Source of the DNA: Planctomycetota bacterium | GTDB taxonomy: Bacteria; Planctomycetota; Planctomycetia; Pirellulales; Pirellulaceae | Length of the DNA: 64,000 nucleotides | Reading direction: 5' to 3' | Assembly: GCA_026692865.1 (NCBI GenBank) | Contig: JAPLNI010000057.1 | Span: forward strand, 124,001 to 188,000 | Shown here: positions 1 to 9,225 of the stretch, piece by piece | Layout: the number at the start of each line of letters is the position of its first letter | How positions within the stretch are numbered: position 1 is the first letter of the stretch | Notes under the pieces: model-generated | Told to the model about the DNA's origin: nothing | Databases searched by the model: none | What the model saw: only the letters and a program-made list of their open reading frames with translations | Position numbers and translations under genes: made by a program

Positions 1-333
1 GACGATTGTCTTTCCGTGCTTGGTAAGGACAACTTCGACACACTCTCCGCATGCGAACTTGTATGTCAAAATCTTGCGTCCTAGCAATCCATGACGCCAG
101 TCAACCAAGCAAGGAGTCTCGCACTTACAGCAGGCCGGTAGACAAGCTGACACTTCGTACTTGCAACATGTGCAAGGGTCTTGAACGCACCAAGTAACTT
201 CCACTGGTGGTGGCGGAGCAGGAACACAGCAAACTGGAGCAGGACAGCTATCACCGGCATCCGCAATCCGTGCCTGGTTGAACGAACCGAAAACCGTCGC
301 GGTTACGATTGCAGCTAGAAACATGTTTCGCAT
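1..333 (-). CDS. Cys-rich secreted small protein, C-terminus beyond window
   Basis: The frame is open from an ATG at 333 down to base 1, giving 111 codons without a stop, so the C-terminus lies outside the window. Residues 1-26 form a signal peptide (short basic start, hydrophobic stretch, AxA-like end before GDSC). The mature part is rich in cysteines, often paired (VCC, TCC, ACC), with a short proline run (APPPP) near residue 40. A second possible start is the Met at residue 4. I do not recognise a named family; small Cys-rich exported proteins of this look are frequent in planctomycetes and may be disulfide-linked envelope components, but that is inference. It lies downstream of the leftward sulfatase with about 190 bp between them. 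Confidence 0.6.
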   Translation of the reverse strand, partial: MRNMFLAAIVTATVFGSFNQARIADAGDSCPAPVCCVPAPPPPVEVTWCVQDPCTCCKYEVSACLPACCKCETPCLVDWRHGLLGRKILTYKFACGECVEVVLTKHGKTIV

Positions 334-527
334 AACTTTTCTCGCTTTTACAATAAGGGACACCTAAGGTGCTTAACAAGCCACAAAAGCTAAGTTGCTG
401 TTGCCTTGTGCACTCTACGTATCCTATCTTACCTAGCCTGCGTAATCCAACAAGTACATGGCGTTTGTTGCTTGCTGTCTCTGCTCTGAAATCGAAGCTA
501 ATGCAGTAGCAACAGAACCGGAGTTTC

Positions 528-1877
528 TTACTTTTTCTTCCGTGGCTGCTTCGGACTTTCGAAGAGAGGAGCAACGTTCTTGGTGTTCCACTCTTCGTAA
601 GCTTGTTCCAATTGCTTTAATCTTTCGCCTTCCGAAGCTGCTAAGTTGTTTTGTTCGCTGATATCCTTCTCAAGATCATAAAGCTCGGCAGGCTCACCAC
701 GCTTTCCGACAAGCTTCCAATTGCCTTTGCGAGCTGCAAAGGTAGCACCGCCGCCAGTTCTCCAGAAAAGACTATCGTGAGGAGATTCTTTTGTCTGTCC
801 ACTCAAATAAGGAATCAGATTGACGCCGTCGATTTTCTCGGATGAAAGGTTCGATTCGTCAGACAAAGAAACCGATGTCGCAAACACATCAAGACTTACA
901 ACAGGCTTCTCAAAGGTCGCATCTTTTGGAAGTTTCTTTGGCCACGAAACGACGAACGGGACACGAATACCACCTTCGTAAACGGATCCTTTTCCATTTC
1001 GAAGCGGTGTATTGTTCGCTTTCGTTACCGAAATTGGGCCTCCATTGTCGCTGAAGAAGAACACCAATGTGTTTTCGCGTTGTCCTGTGGAGTCCAGGGT
1101 CGAAAGAACTTCTCCAACCGCATCATCCATGCCAACAATCATCGCGGCCAAGTCGCGTCTCTCCTTGCTTTCAATATGCGAGACACGTTGCTGAAGTTCA
1201 GGAGTGGACTGAAGTGGCGTATGGGGTGCATTAAAAGCAAGATAAAGGAACCAGGGCTTAGGTTGGGATTTCTTGATGTACTCCGATGCCTCTTGCCCGA
1301 AGACCGTCGTAATGTAGCCCTTGAGCGGTTCCCCCTCGCCATTTCGATTCATCGGGATTGTGTATTCGTTGTTCCCCTTGAGTCCCTCAAGATAGATGTG
1401 TCCACCTCCTAAGGCTCCGTAGTAATATTCAAAACCTCGTCGGTTCGGATGAAACGACGGGTGTGCACCCAAGTGCCACTTCCCAACGCATCCGGTCGCG
1501 TATCCTTTGGTCCGTAGAACAGACGGCAACGGAGTTTCCGAAAGTGGTAGTCCAGCAACACGATCTTCGGGAAGCCAAGCCGGGTTATTCTCGTGCCCGA
1601 AACGCTGCTGGTAACGACCGGTGAGGAGAGCCGCTCGAGTTGGACTACAAAAAGGATGCGTGACATAGCCATTGGTGCATGTGACGCCGCTCTTTGCTAA
1701 GCCATCCAAATGCGGCGTTGGGATATCTTTGCAGCCTTGAAATCCCAAGTCTGCATAACCCAAATCGTCGGCTACGATAACAAGAATGTTTGGGCGGTCA
1801 TCACCGAAAATGTTTACAGGAAGGCTCGCAACAAACGCAAAAAGCAGACTCCAAAACAAGTATTTTGTGCGAAACAT
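528..1877 (-). CDS. Secreted type I sulfatase (arylsulfatase-like)
   Basis: Hydrolyses sulfate esters, probably on an exported polysaccharide or its oligomers. The N-terminus (MFRTKYLFW...) is a signal peptide of about 25 residues; the mature protein opens with DDRPNILVIVADDLG, whose paired Asp bind calcium. Cys77 sits in CSPTR, the C-x-P-x-R site converted to formylglycine, followed by AALLTGR. GKWHLG and FFSDNGG motifs follow in normal order. At 449 residues it is a compact family member, and the C-terminus ends in a Lys-rich tail. The frame is open a further 35 codons upstream, but that stretch does not look like a signal peptide and runs towards the divergent Gfo/Idh gene, so the start at 1877 is preferred. 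The substrate cannot be read from the sequence. Confidence 0.92.
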   Translation of the reverse strand: MFRTKYLFWSLLFAFVASLPVNIFGDDRPNILVIVADDLGYADLGFQGCKDIPTPHLDGLAKSGVTCTNGYVTHPFCSPTRAALLTGRYQQRFGHENNPAWLPEDRVAGLPLSETPLPSVLRTKGYATGCVGKWHLGAHPSFHPNRRGFEYYYGALGGGHIYLEGLKGNNEYTIPMNRNGEGEPLKGYITTVFGQEASEYIKKSQPKPWFLYLAFNAPHTPLQSTPELQQRVSHIESKERRDLAAMIVGMDDAVGEVLSTLDSTGQRENTLVFFFSDNGGPISVTKANNTPLRNGKGSVYEGGIRVPFVVSWPKKLPKDATFEKPVVSLDVFATSVSLSDESNLSSEKIDGVNLIPYLSGQTKESPHDSLFWRTGGGATFAARKGNWKLVGKRGEPAELYDLEKDISEQNNLAASEGERLKQLEQAYEEWNTKNVAPLFESPKQPRKKK

Positions 1878-2027
1878 AGGCGAACTCCCAAACGGAAACA
1901 GACGCGTCAGATTGCGTTTTAGCGGACCGACAGTTAGTATTAAAGGCGATATAAGGCTAAGCGTACCACCTTTGGCACGCAATCACCGAGTAAGGTTTTT
2001 ACAGTTAAAAATTGGAGCGAAACGAAA

Positions 2028-3431
2028 ATGACAAAGCAGAAGAATTCACGTCGAGACTTTCTTGTGGCCACTGCGGGCACAGCAGGGCTTGCATCAACTC
2101 CGTATTTCTTCTCAACCGCTAGCGCGCAAGATGCGAAGACCGGATCGTTAAATGATCGCCCGAATGTCGGATTCATCGGAACGGGAGATCGTTGGCGTTC
2201 AGTTGGTCCACAGTCGCTTAAGTTTGCTGACGGACTTGCCGTCTGCGATGTTGACTCCAATCACATGGAGCAAGGGAAGAAGATCGTTAACGACGCTCAA
2301 GAGAAGAGCGGTCGAAGTCGAAACGTCGATAGCTATGAAGATTATCGCAAGGTCCTTGATCGAAAAGATATCGATGTCGTCTGCATCGTGACTCCCGACC
2401 ACTGGCATTCCAAGATCGCGATTGAAGCGATGCAAGCAGGCAAAGATGTCTATTGCGAGAAGCCATTGACACTCACAATCGATGAAGGCAAGCAGATCAT
2501 CAAGGTTCTCAAGGAGACAGGCCGAGTCTTCCAAGTTGGAACTCAACAACGCAGCGAAATGTCTGCTGAAAAGGGCAAGTATCCGCAACAGTTCTTGACA
2601 GCCGTTGCCCTCTGTAAAGCTGGCCGACTGGGAAAGATTCAGAAAGTTGAATGCCGTATCAACGGCGCACCAACGAGCCCGGCGTTACCAAACGCTCCAG
2701 TTCCATCCGGACTCAACTGGGAAATGTGGTTGGGGCAAGCTCCAATTACCGAATACGTGAGCGGTCCAACTGAAGAAAAAAGAAAGTATCCAAATAGCCG
2801 CGCTCATTACGAGTTCCGCTGGTGGTACGAATACTCGGGTGGAAAAATGACCGATTGGGGTGCTCACCACGTGGACATTGCAACCTGGGCGATCGGAATG
2901 GACAACAGCGGCCCAGAGAGCGTCGAAGGGCTGATGGCTGTTCATCCTTGCGAATTCAAGAACGGTTATCCTGTCCGTTCCGATATGTATAATACGGCAA
3001 GCAAATTCGATATTCAATGCATCTACCCAAATGGCGTTGATCTCCACATCCTTAGCGAAGGTGAAAACGGCATCTTAATCACCGGCGATAAAGCCGAGCT
3101 GTTCGTAAGTCGCGGTGCATTGCGAGGAACTGCAATCGACGCGCTCGCGGACAACCCGCTCCCTGAGGATGCGATCAAGACCCTATACAAGGGCAAAACA
3201 CCCGGAAGTCACATGTCCAACTTTTTCGATTGTATCAAGACTCGTGAACAACCTATTTCCGATGTCTATACACACCATCGAGCGATGACCACCTGCCACC
3301 TCGCCAACATCGCAATCCGACTTGGACGTAAGCTCAAGTGGAATCCGACGACCGAACAAATCATCGGCGATGATGAAGCGAACTCGTGGCAAAAACGAGA
3401 GCAACGCAAAGGCTACGAAATCGTCTCGTAG
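2028..3431 (+). CDS. Gfo/Idh/MocA-family oxidoreductase, Tat-exported
   Basis: NAD(P)-dependent sugar or cyclitol dehydrogenase family. The N-terminus has a twin-arginine signal (NSRRDFLVATAGTAG, residues 6-20) ending near ASAQ, so the folded enzyme is probably exported with its cofactor. The Rossmann fold begins at NVGFIGTGDRW (residues 46-56); CEKPLTL (143-149) carries the conserved EKP lysine-proline element. The C-terminal half has WWYEYSGGKMTDWGAHHVDI, typical of the large planctomycete and Bacteroidetes glycosidase-like or dehydrogenase branch. At 467 residues it matches that branch. It is divergent from the sulfatase at 528-1877, so they may share a regulatory region of 150 bp and act on the same glycan. 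The substrate is unknown. Confidence 0.9.
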   Translation: MTKQKNSRRDFLVATAGTAGLASTPYFFSTASAQDAKTGSLNDRPNVGFIGTGDRWRSVGPQSLKFADGLAVCDVDSNHMEQGKKIVNDAQEKSGRSRNVDSYEDYRKVLDRKDIDVVCIVTPDHWHSKIAIEAMQAGKDVYCEKPLTLTIDEGKQIIKVLKETGRVFQVGTQQRSEMSAEKGKYPQQFLTAVALCKAGRLGKIQKVECRINGAPTSPALPNAPVPSGLNWEMWLGQAPITEYVSGPTEEKRKYPNSRAHYEFRWWYEYSGGKMTDWGAHHVDIATWAIGMDNSGPESVEGLMAVHPCEFKNGYPVRSDMYNTASKFDIQCIYPNGVDLHILSEGENGILITGDKAELFVSRGALRGTAIDALADNPLPEDAIKTLYKGKTPGSHMSNFFDCIKTREQPISDVYTHHRAMTTCHLANIAIRLGRKLKWNPTTEQIIGDDEANSWQKREQRKGYEIVS

Positions 3432-3485
3432 TTGGTCAGGTAGTGAAGTCGCAATGCGAGCTTGTAAAGAACCTGAATAAAACAC

Positions 3486-3507
3486 GTCAGCCTAGGAAGA
3501 GGCTGAC
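3486..3507. terminator. Stem-loop between convergent genes
   Basis: An 8-bp perfect stem (GTCAGCCT paired with AGGCTGAC) with a 6-nt loop lies between the stops of the Gfo/Idh gene and the opposing PL6 lyase. It has no long T run, so it could be a bidirectional terminator or a REP-type palindrome. Confidence 0.45.
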
Positions 3508-3535
3508 CTACTTGGTGAGGGATATTCACCCGTCT

Positions 3536-4822
3536 TTAATTGACTATCGGAGTAGTCTCACGCCACGTCGTGCCCACTTGGCTTCTTGCGATAGGTTTGA
3601 TCGGGGTTATTTTGGGTTCGACCGTCTCGATACCAGTCTCAATACTTATGCCGATTGATTTAGCGACAAAACGATTCTCTTTCCATGAGACGCCATCAGT
3701 CTTAGATCGGGCCTCGACGATCGTATATTTCGGACACGAAGCCTGATTCCCTTTGAACATGGTTTCGACAGGCTCGAGCGATGCATCTTTTGCATCGCTA
3801 AGGCCGATGAGAATCGCGTGTTTGCAGTTAACGATCATGTTGTCTTCGATAAGTGCTCGCTGGACTTGGAAGTAGCCATTTGCGGGTGAATTGGGAATAC
3901 CCATCATGAGACAGATGGCGGATCGAGCATCCTCGCCGGTGAGTCGCTCGAGATAGTTACCACGAACGACGTGATCTTCACCGATGACTCTTATTCCTCC
4001 AGTACCTTTCGCATCTTTTCCGAGAAACACATTCTTCTCTACCAAGCAGCGGTTGCCATGCCGCAAGGTGAGCGTTCCACTGACTTCGCTAAAAGTGTTG
4101 TCGCGATAGATGTTCCCGCATGATTTGTTCGAAATACACTCGGATTCTCCATTGCATTTTTCGAACAAGTTTTTCTCTACGATGCAATTCGCATCGAGTA
4201 AAGAAGTCTTACTGTCACCAATTCGAATCGTTTCACCACCATTGGAACCGAGCGCTTCACGTGGCCCAAAATAATTGTGATCGATCGTGTGCTTGCCTTC
4301 ACTTCCATTGCCAAGCCAAACAACGAAGGTCGTCCCCTTTCCGAACTTTCCTACAAAGTTGCAGTGGTCAATCCTGTTTTGAGAACCATATACACCGACC
4401 CATCGACTTTCCTTCGACTTATCGGCGACTTGCGAGCTTTCCACGGCACAGTTCGTCATACGGCAATTATCGGCTAGTTGTTTAGAGTCCTTTCGGAACT
4501 GAATCAAGTCGCTAATGGAGTTGTCTGGATCTCGGAAGTAAAACCCATCCACCACAAGATAACTTCCGCCAATTCGTAACGTGCTTCTTCCAGACAATAT
4601 AGTCTTGCCAGGCGTTCTCGCACGAAGCGTTATGGGCGAGGACTTCGTTCCTTTACCGACGAAGACAATATCGATGTTTGGGTGTTCACCCTCCTCAACG
4701 ATAATGTTGTCTCCCGGTAATGCTGAAGAAATCGCCAACGACAAAGACTTTTCGTCGTTACAAGAAAAGTCTTTACCCAGTGTGGGCGTAACAATTAGAA
4801 GGAATGTAAAGAGGTAACGCAT
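3536..4822 (-). CDS. Polysaccharide lyase family 6 (alginate lyase / chondroitinase B type)
   Basis: Beta-elimination lyase for uronate-containing polysaccharides. A signal peptide (residues 1-16, ending LGK) indicates export. The body is a parallel beta-helix pattern with repeated short strands (IDHCNF, IVEKNLF, IYRDNTF, LVEKNVF, VVRGNYL). Family motifs are NGGETIRIG (194-202), ESECISNKS (226-234) and LTLRHGN (251-257). Glu226, Glu228, Lys233 and Arg254 have the same spacing as the calcium ligands and Brønsted base/acid pair known from chondroitinase B (Lys/Arg 21 residues apart), so the enzyme should be active. At 428 residues it is a single-domain PL6. It converges on the Gfo/Idh gene and sits close to a sulfatase, consistent with a sulfated or uronic-acid substrate. 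Alginate versus dermatan cannot be decided. Confidence 0.85.
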   Translation of the reverse strand: MRYLFTFLLIVTPTLGKDFSCNDEKSLSLAISSALPGDNIIVEEGEHPNIDIVFVGKGTKSSPITLRARTPGKTILSGRSTLRIGGSYLVVDGFYFRDPDNSISDLIQFRKDSKQLADNCRMTNCAVESSQVADKSKESRWVGVYGSQNRIDHCNFVGKFGKGTTFVVWLGNGSEGKHTIDHNYFGPREALGSNGGETIRIGDSKTSLLDANCIVEKNLFEKCNGESECISNKSCGNIYRDNTFSEVSGTLTLRHGNRCLVEKNVFLGKDAKGTGGIRVIGEDHVVRGNYLERLTGEDARSAICLMMGIPNSPANGYFQVQRALIEDNMIVNCKHAILIGLSDAKDASLEPVETMFKGNQASCPKYTIVEARSKTDGVSWKENRFVAKSIGISIETGIETVEPKITPIKPIARSQVGTTWRETTPIVN

Positions 4823-5089
4823 GAAAGGTAATTCGATTCGGTGATTGGTTGCAATTGCGAGAACAATTCAATAACTAAGCAACCTGGAAAAACTTTATCG
4901 TGAGTCTGAATAAGTTATAACTCATAGAATTCGTAGGAAACACTATTTAAATGAAATAGACTGTTGATGATACTTCTCGATGATCGCCTGTATCCGCGAT
5001 GAACAAAGCTTTTGTTATGCGACATGCATTAGAGCTAACTGAGATTCTTGCAAACATAGAGTCTTGGAGATCAGCAAAAAGTATAAGTA

Positions 5090-5611
5090 TTACTTCATTT
5101 TAGTGCTTCGGGTACGTCTCTTCATTTCGACTCCGACAGTTTCTTGAAGTGCTTGAGCAGTTGTTGAAAGCTCGATTCCTTTCCGTCGCCAAACTGCAAA
5201 GTTTTGGGCACTGAGAATCGTGTCCGAGAACTCGAATTTTAACAAGTCATTGGGAAGACCAAAGTTGATCACCAATCCGACGGCAGCGCCCGCGCGAACT
5301 ACAGAAACGACCGATGAATAGTTGTCGACAACGATCCGCGAGAATCCGTGCTCAGCATCGGGCAACTTACGAAAATCACCATGATAGTCACGACGAATAA
5401 GACACACGTTGGTTGTTCCAAGGTCACCGAGGTGGACCTTCATTTGCTCACGCTGCCTTTTGATGGTAAACATCCCGAGCCCTTTGGGAGGAGCGATGAC
5501 AACCATTCGCAAATCATTCCGAAGTGACTGATGAACTAGTTTCGGATGACTATGGCTTGCTGGATTCATTCCCCCAAAAGCAAGCTCAACGACGCAACTA
5601 GCGCCGGCGGT
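5090..5611 (-). pseudogene. LysR-type regulator remnant (C-terminal effector-binding lobe only)
   Basis: The readable frame resembles the C-terminal part of a LysR substrate-binding domain: VVIAPPKGLG (hinge strand), VDNYSSVVSVVRAGAAVGLVINFG (the VxAGLGVALLP-like segment) and FAVWRRKGIELSTTAQAL (the C-terminal helix). The N-terminal helix-turn-helix and most of the first lobe are missing. Good similarity continues upstream of the first Met (ASCVVELAFGG) up to an in-frame TGA at 5612-5614, with no plausible start in between. I infer a decayed regulator gene; a short independent protein starting at 5569 is possible but less likely. No target gene is evident; the neighbour on the right is a divergent hydrolase. 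Confidence 0.6.
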
Positions 5612-5800
5612 TCAGATTTTATCGCACAGCCTCGTTCGCACGTTTCGTGATAGGTTCGGCGTGCTAAAACTAAGTCAACGCAAAGATGGTTTTGCTAGCG
5701 ATCGCGTTTTTTTCCGTTCTGATTCACGAATGACTCCTTAAGCTTCCGAAGAAACAATGGTAGTCGTTACAACCCGCTTATCGGCTACATCTTTACTTTA

Positions 5801-6733
5801 GTGTCGGACGTTATGAAGCAGCGAGCCTTACCTCATCCTTGGTCCGTTGAGTATCAAGCCTTCATGGTGGAAACCATGCCCGGTGTATGCCGCTTCATGC
5901 ACCGATGGCAACCTGTAGGGGTCCAACCAAGTGCCTGCCTGACCATTTTTCATGGCCTGGGCGACCACGGCGAGAGATTCTCCGGCATCGCCAACTCGAT
6001 TGCTAGCTCTGGCGTCGCTGTCATGGCCGTCGACCTACCAGGGCATGGCCGCAGCCCTGGACGCCGAGGAACGATCAAGTCTTATGATTCGCTCATGGAC
6101 GAAGTTGGCAACACAGTATATTTCGCCACCCGTTCAGTTCCCAACGTGCCGGTCTTTGTATTGGGACAGAGCATGGGTGGAAACTTAGTTCTGAACTGGA
6201 CGCTTCGTCGCCCCTTTGAAGCCAAGTCGATCAACGGGCTGGTAGCAATCGCTCCAATGTTGCGCATGGGAAAAATGCCAGGCGAAAAATTCCTTCAAGT
6301 CGGCCGTTGGCTGTCGCAACGGCTGCCGAATTTAAGGCTCACTACTCCGGTCAATGTCGAGCAATTATGCAACGATCGTGGCGGTCAGGATGCTTACCTG
6401 CAAGATCCGTGGGTCCATCGCAAGATGTCACTGCTCCTTGGGCAGTCGCTTCTTGACAGCGGACAATGGGCCCTCGAGAACGCGCATCTCCTAAACAAAC
6501 CAACGCTTCTGATGCACGGTTGCGATGATACACTCACCTCGCCCGCAGCAACCGAACAAATGGCAGTCGCCTCGTCTGAGGTCAGTACCTTGAAGCTATG
6601 GCCCGAGTGCAAGCATGACCTTCATTTCGAACTCCAACGAGAGACGATCATCACTTACTTAGTAAGTTGGATGCAACAACAAATGAAGCCGACTCCGGCC
6701 AAATCGAACGTAGTTTCAAGACGCGCAGCGTAA
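5801..6733 (+). CDS. Alpha/beta hydrolase, monoacylglycerol lipase / lysophospholipase type
   Basis: Serine hydrolase of the Hydrolase_4 group, which cleaves monoglycerides or lysophospholipids. From the GTG at 5801 the protein has 310 residues; an ATG four codons later (5813) is an equally good start and no strong ribosome site decides. HGLGDHGERF (51-60) supplies the oxyanion loop, GQSMGG (122-127) the nucleophile Ser124, HGCDD (239-243) the acid Asp243 and KHDLHFE (271-277) the base His272, so the triad is complete. PGHGRSPGRRG (80-90) is typical for monoglyceride lipases. There is no signal peptide, so it is probably cytoplasmic. It stands alone, convergent with the ABC binding protein gene. 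Confidence 0.85.
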   Translation: MSDVMKQRALPHPWSVEYQAFMVETMPGVCRFMHRWQPVGVQPSACLTIFHGLGDHGERFSGIANSIASSGVAVMAVDLPGHGRSPGRRGTIKSYDSLMDEVGNTVYFATRSVPNVPVFVLGQSMGGNLVLNWTLRRPFEAKSINGLVAIAPMLRMGKMPGEKFLQVGRWLSQRLPNLRLTTPVNVEQLCNDRGGQDAYLQDPWVHRKMSLLLGQSLLDSGQWALENAHLLNKPTLLMHGCDDTLTSPAATEQMAVASSEVSTLKLWPECKHDLHFELQRETIITYLVSWMQQQMKPTPAKSNVVSRRAA

Positions 6734-6803
6734 ATGCTTCATCTTTTCGCTTCGAGTTGAGCGTCGACCAACTGTCGCAGATACACCTTGCAAGATGTCT
6801 TAA

Positions 6804-7859
6804 TTAAGGATAGGCGTTTTTAAGTTTTTCGTATGTCGCTTCCCATAAGTTGGCAGCTGCTTCGAAGTCGACTTTCATAAACGCGATTTTGCCTTCTTGG
6901 TTTGCTATCGACAGTTTGCTACCTGGCCATAATGCGAACGAAGCCGCATTTCCCATTGTCAGCCGGGATTCTACGGTTTTGGACGCGAGATGATTCGCGA
7001 GGAGATCTGCGGCGATCGGATGTGGACTTCCCTTGAGTAGAGAAACGGTGGTTGGAATCAGCATGCAACCAACACCATCAGTTCCCTGGTCAGGATAAAT
7101 CATTTCAACTGGTGCTCCATTATCAATCTCGATCCTCGCATCATCGGTGTCGGTCAGCCCCCACGCGAGTTGACCGCTACTGACCGCTTGAGCCACTTGT
7201 TTGTTCCCGCTTAATACCACGGCATTCTTGGCCACCTCGTTTATCCATTTCGAGAATCCATCTTCACCCTCTGACGCACGAGTCGCTTTCTCTGCGAGCA
7301 CTAGAAAATGCGTCGCCGTTGTTCCGTAGAGTGGCCTTGCGAGTCCGCATTTTTTTTTCCACTTGGGATCGGACAACTCAGAAACGGTTCGCGGCCACTC
7401 TGAGTCTTTTGTGATGAGGTTTTTATTGACCAGAAGAACTCGGGCTCTCGCTCCGACGCCTACCCATGTTCCATCGCTAGCCGCAAACGAAGTCGTGGGC
7501 CAGTCCGCTGGTAACTGCCAATTCCTTGAACGAAGCAATCCAGCCTTTTGCAAGCGGATCGTATGAAGAATTTCTCCATTCCAGAACAGATCGCACTTTG
7601 GGCGATTGCGTTCTTGTAGGATCCGATTAGCAAGCCCAACCGTTTTGCTTGACTCAATATCGAATTGCCTTGCGACGCTTGGTGCGTTTTCTGTGCGTTC
7701 AAAGGCGTCAAAGATTGGACCTGCGTACTCTCGATCTACACTCGCGTAAACAACCACATCGGATTCGCTTCTTGGTACGCATCCGGTGAAAACAGACGCC
7801 AACAGGAGCAAAACCGTTGTGATTGAAAACTTAAACAGACGAAACGAGCGGAAGAACAT
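6804..7859 (-). CDS. Iron(III)-type ABC transporter substrate-binding lipoprotein
   Basis: Periplasmic or membrane-anchored solute-binding protein. A lipobox (SVFTGC, Cys27) ends the signal peptide. The sequence follows the FbpA/IdiA-like fold: VVVYASVDREYAGPIFDAFE at the start, a DLFWNGEI segment, LSDPKWKKKCGLARPLYGTTATHF in the middle and the AVSSGQLAWGLTDTDDA hinge. At 351 residues it is normal. No permease or ATPase gene is next to it; instead it lies 27 bp downstream of the antiporter-like gene at 7887-9206 and is probably cotranscribed with it. The ligand (ferric iron, another metal or a small organic) is not readable; family assignment is firm, specificity is inference. Confidence 0.82.
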   Translation of the reverse strand: MFFRSFRLFKFSITTVLLLLASVFTGCVPRSESDVVVYASVDREYAGPIFDAFERTENAPSVARQFDIESSKTVGLANRILQERNRPKCDLFWNGEILHTIRLQKAGLLRSRNWQLPADWPTTSFAASDGTWVGVGARARVLLVNKNLITKDSEWPRTVSELSDPKWKKKCGLARPLYGTTATHFLVLAEKATRASEGEDGFSKWINEVAKNAVVLSGNKQVAQAVSSGQLAWGLTDTDDARIEIDNGAPVEMIYPDQGTDGVGCMLIPTTVSLLKGSPHPIAADLLANHLASKTVESRLTMGNAASFALWPGSKLSIANQEGKIAFMKVDFEAAANLWEATYEKLKNAYP

Positions 7860-7886
7860 AGGCTAAACCATCATCCAATACGAATT

Positions 7887-9206
7887 TTAAACGGCTTTAG
7901 GAGGCATGGCTTCGGATCGACGATCGTATTCTTTACCAAGCCGTATACCGAGGAAGCACCAAACAAACATGAGCGGTATGATACCCGCTGCAAGCAATGG
8001 GAGTTTCGTACCGGTTGCGATCAATTGTGTACATAGCTGAGCGGCCAAAACATCGCTAAATCGGAAAACAACCGTATCGATGAAGCCTTTCGAGACATAA
8101 CGATCTTGCCGAGAGAGAACAGTAAACAAGACGTTTTGGCCAGGCGTCATCAATCCGTATCCAACAATTTGTTGAATGACTTGGGATGCAATCAAAACGC
8201 CCAGCCCCGGTTCAATGGTAAGTGCAAATAGCAGAGCCAATACGGTCGCGCATGGGATCGCTAAAACGCCTCGGACACCGATCCATCGAAACAACCATGC
8301 GACGACCAACCCTTGAATCACCATACTTCCAACTTGAGTGACCAAGTTCATCTGCGCGAACCAACTGGTGCGAATTTCTGCAGTGATCTCGCTCGCTTTA
8401 AACGATAGTTGCAAATTGTTGTAAATAAAAGTGGCTGCGAATTTGCCTATCACGACATACCCGCACAAAGCCAAAAGGTATCGCGAGCTTGCCACACGAG
8501 CCATCCCTGCCAAGAGCCCCGAAGGTGTCTGGTTTGTGCTAGTAGAGTCAATTGCAGATTCAACAAGATCGGACTTGGGCGAATCATTACTCGGGTGCAG
8601 CGTTGTGTTATTCGTTTGGTTCTGTCGCTCTTTCCGACGCAGCTCGATGAGATAAAAGCTGATAGCAATCGTGAACTGTATTCCAACACAACTTAGCAGA
8701 AGCAAACCATGCTTCCCAAGTGACGTTAAGTAGATTGTCATCGCCGAACCTGCGAGGGCTCCTGCGCTACCAGCACTAGCTAAAATGCCAAACCATTTTT
8801 TTCCTTCATGAGTATCAAAGACATCCGTCATTACGCTCCAAAAGAGTGCAACGGTCATCAAATTAAAGACACTTACCCAAACGAAAAAGCAACCCGTAAG
8901 CCAATACGGCGGATCGTTCCACCCTTGCATGTACAAGGCAAAGCCCAGCATGCAACACGCAAAAAACTCGTAGACATATACGACTAGCCATTGCGTCCCA
9001 AGCTGATCAGTCAGTCGAGCATAGATGGCCATTACGACTAACATGGTTACAAAAGTAGCCAAATACCACCAACCGAGTTCGCTCGCAAGGGTTGCGCCGA
9101 GCCCATCGCGTAGTGGCTTTAAAACGTAGTAACTCATTAAGAGCAGGAAAAACCAAAGCCAAGCCAAGATTACTTTTGGGTTTATAACTTGGCCGGCAAA
9201 TTGCAT
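7887..9206 (-). CDS. ATP:ADP-antiporter-like / MFS membrane carrier
   Basis: A 439-residue integral membrane protein with about twelve hydrophobic segments. YYVLKPLRDGLG near the start and LFWSVMTDVFDTHEGKKWFGILASAGSAGALAGS in the middle (split by hydrophobic helices) are characteristic of the nucleotide-transporter-like family related to plastid and rickettsial ATP:ADP antiporters, which in free-living bacteria is of unknown substrate. A hydrophilic Ser/Asn-rich loop around residues 195-230 separates the halves. It lies 19 bp downstream of the FAD-dependent enzyme and 27 bp upstream of the binding lipoprotein, suggesting one leftward operon. Free-living bacteria have no obvious need for ATP import, so a different solute is likely. 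Confidence 0.75.
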   Translation of the reverse strand: MQFAGQVINPKVILAWLWFFLLLMSYYVLKPLRDGLGATLASELGWWYLATFVTMLVVMAIYARLTDQLGTQWLVVYVYEFFACCMLGFALYMQGWNDPPYWLTGCFFVWVSVFNLMTVALFWSVMTDVFDTHEGKKWFGILASAGSAGALAGSAMTIYLTSLGKHGLLLLSCVGIQFTIAISFYLIELRRKERQNQTNNTTLHPSNDSPKSDLVESAIDSTSTNQTPSGLLAGMARVASSRYLLALCGYVVIGKFAATFIYNNLQLSFKASEITAEIRTSWFAQMNLVTQVGSMVIQGLVVAWLFRWIGVRGVLAIPCATVLALLFALTIEPGLGVLIASQVIQQIVGYGLMTPGQNVLFTVLSRQDRYVSKGFIDTVVFRFSDVLAAQLCTQLIATGTKLPLLAAGIIPLMFVWCFLGIRLGKEYDRRSEAMPPKAV

Positions 9207-9225
9207 GCGAATGGCCTACAGGTTT

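Noticed and set aside
1878-1982. Upstream extension of the sulfatase frame with an in-frame Met
   Set aside because: No signal-peptide character and it intrudes into the divergent control region; the leader starts at 1877.
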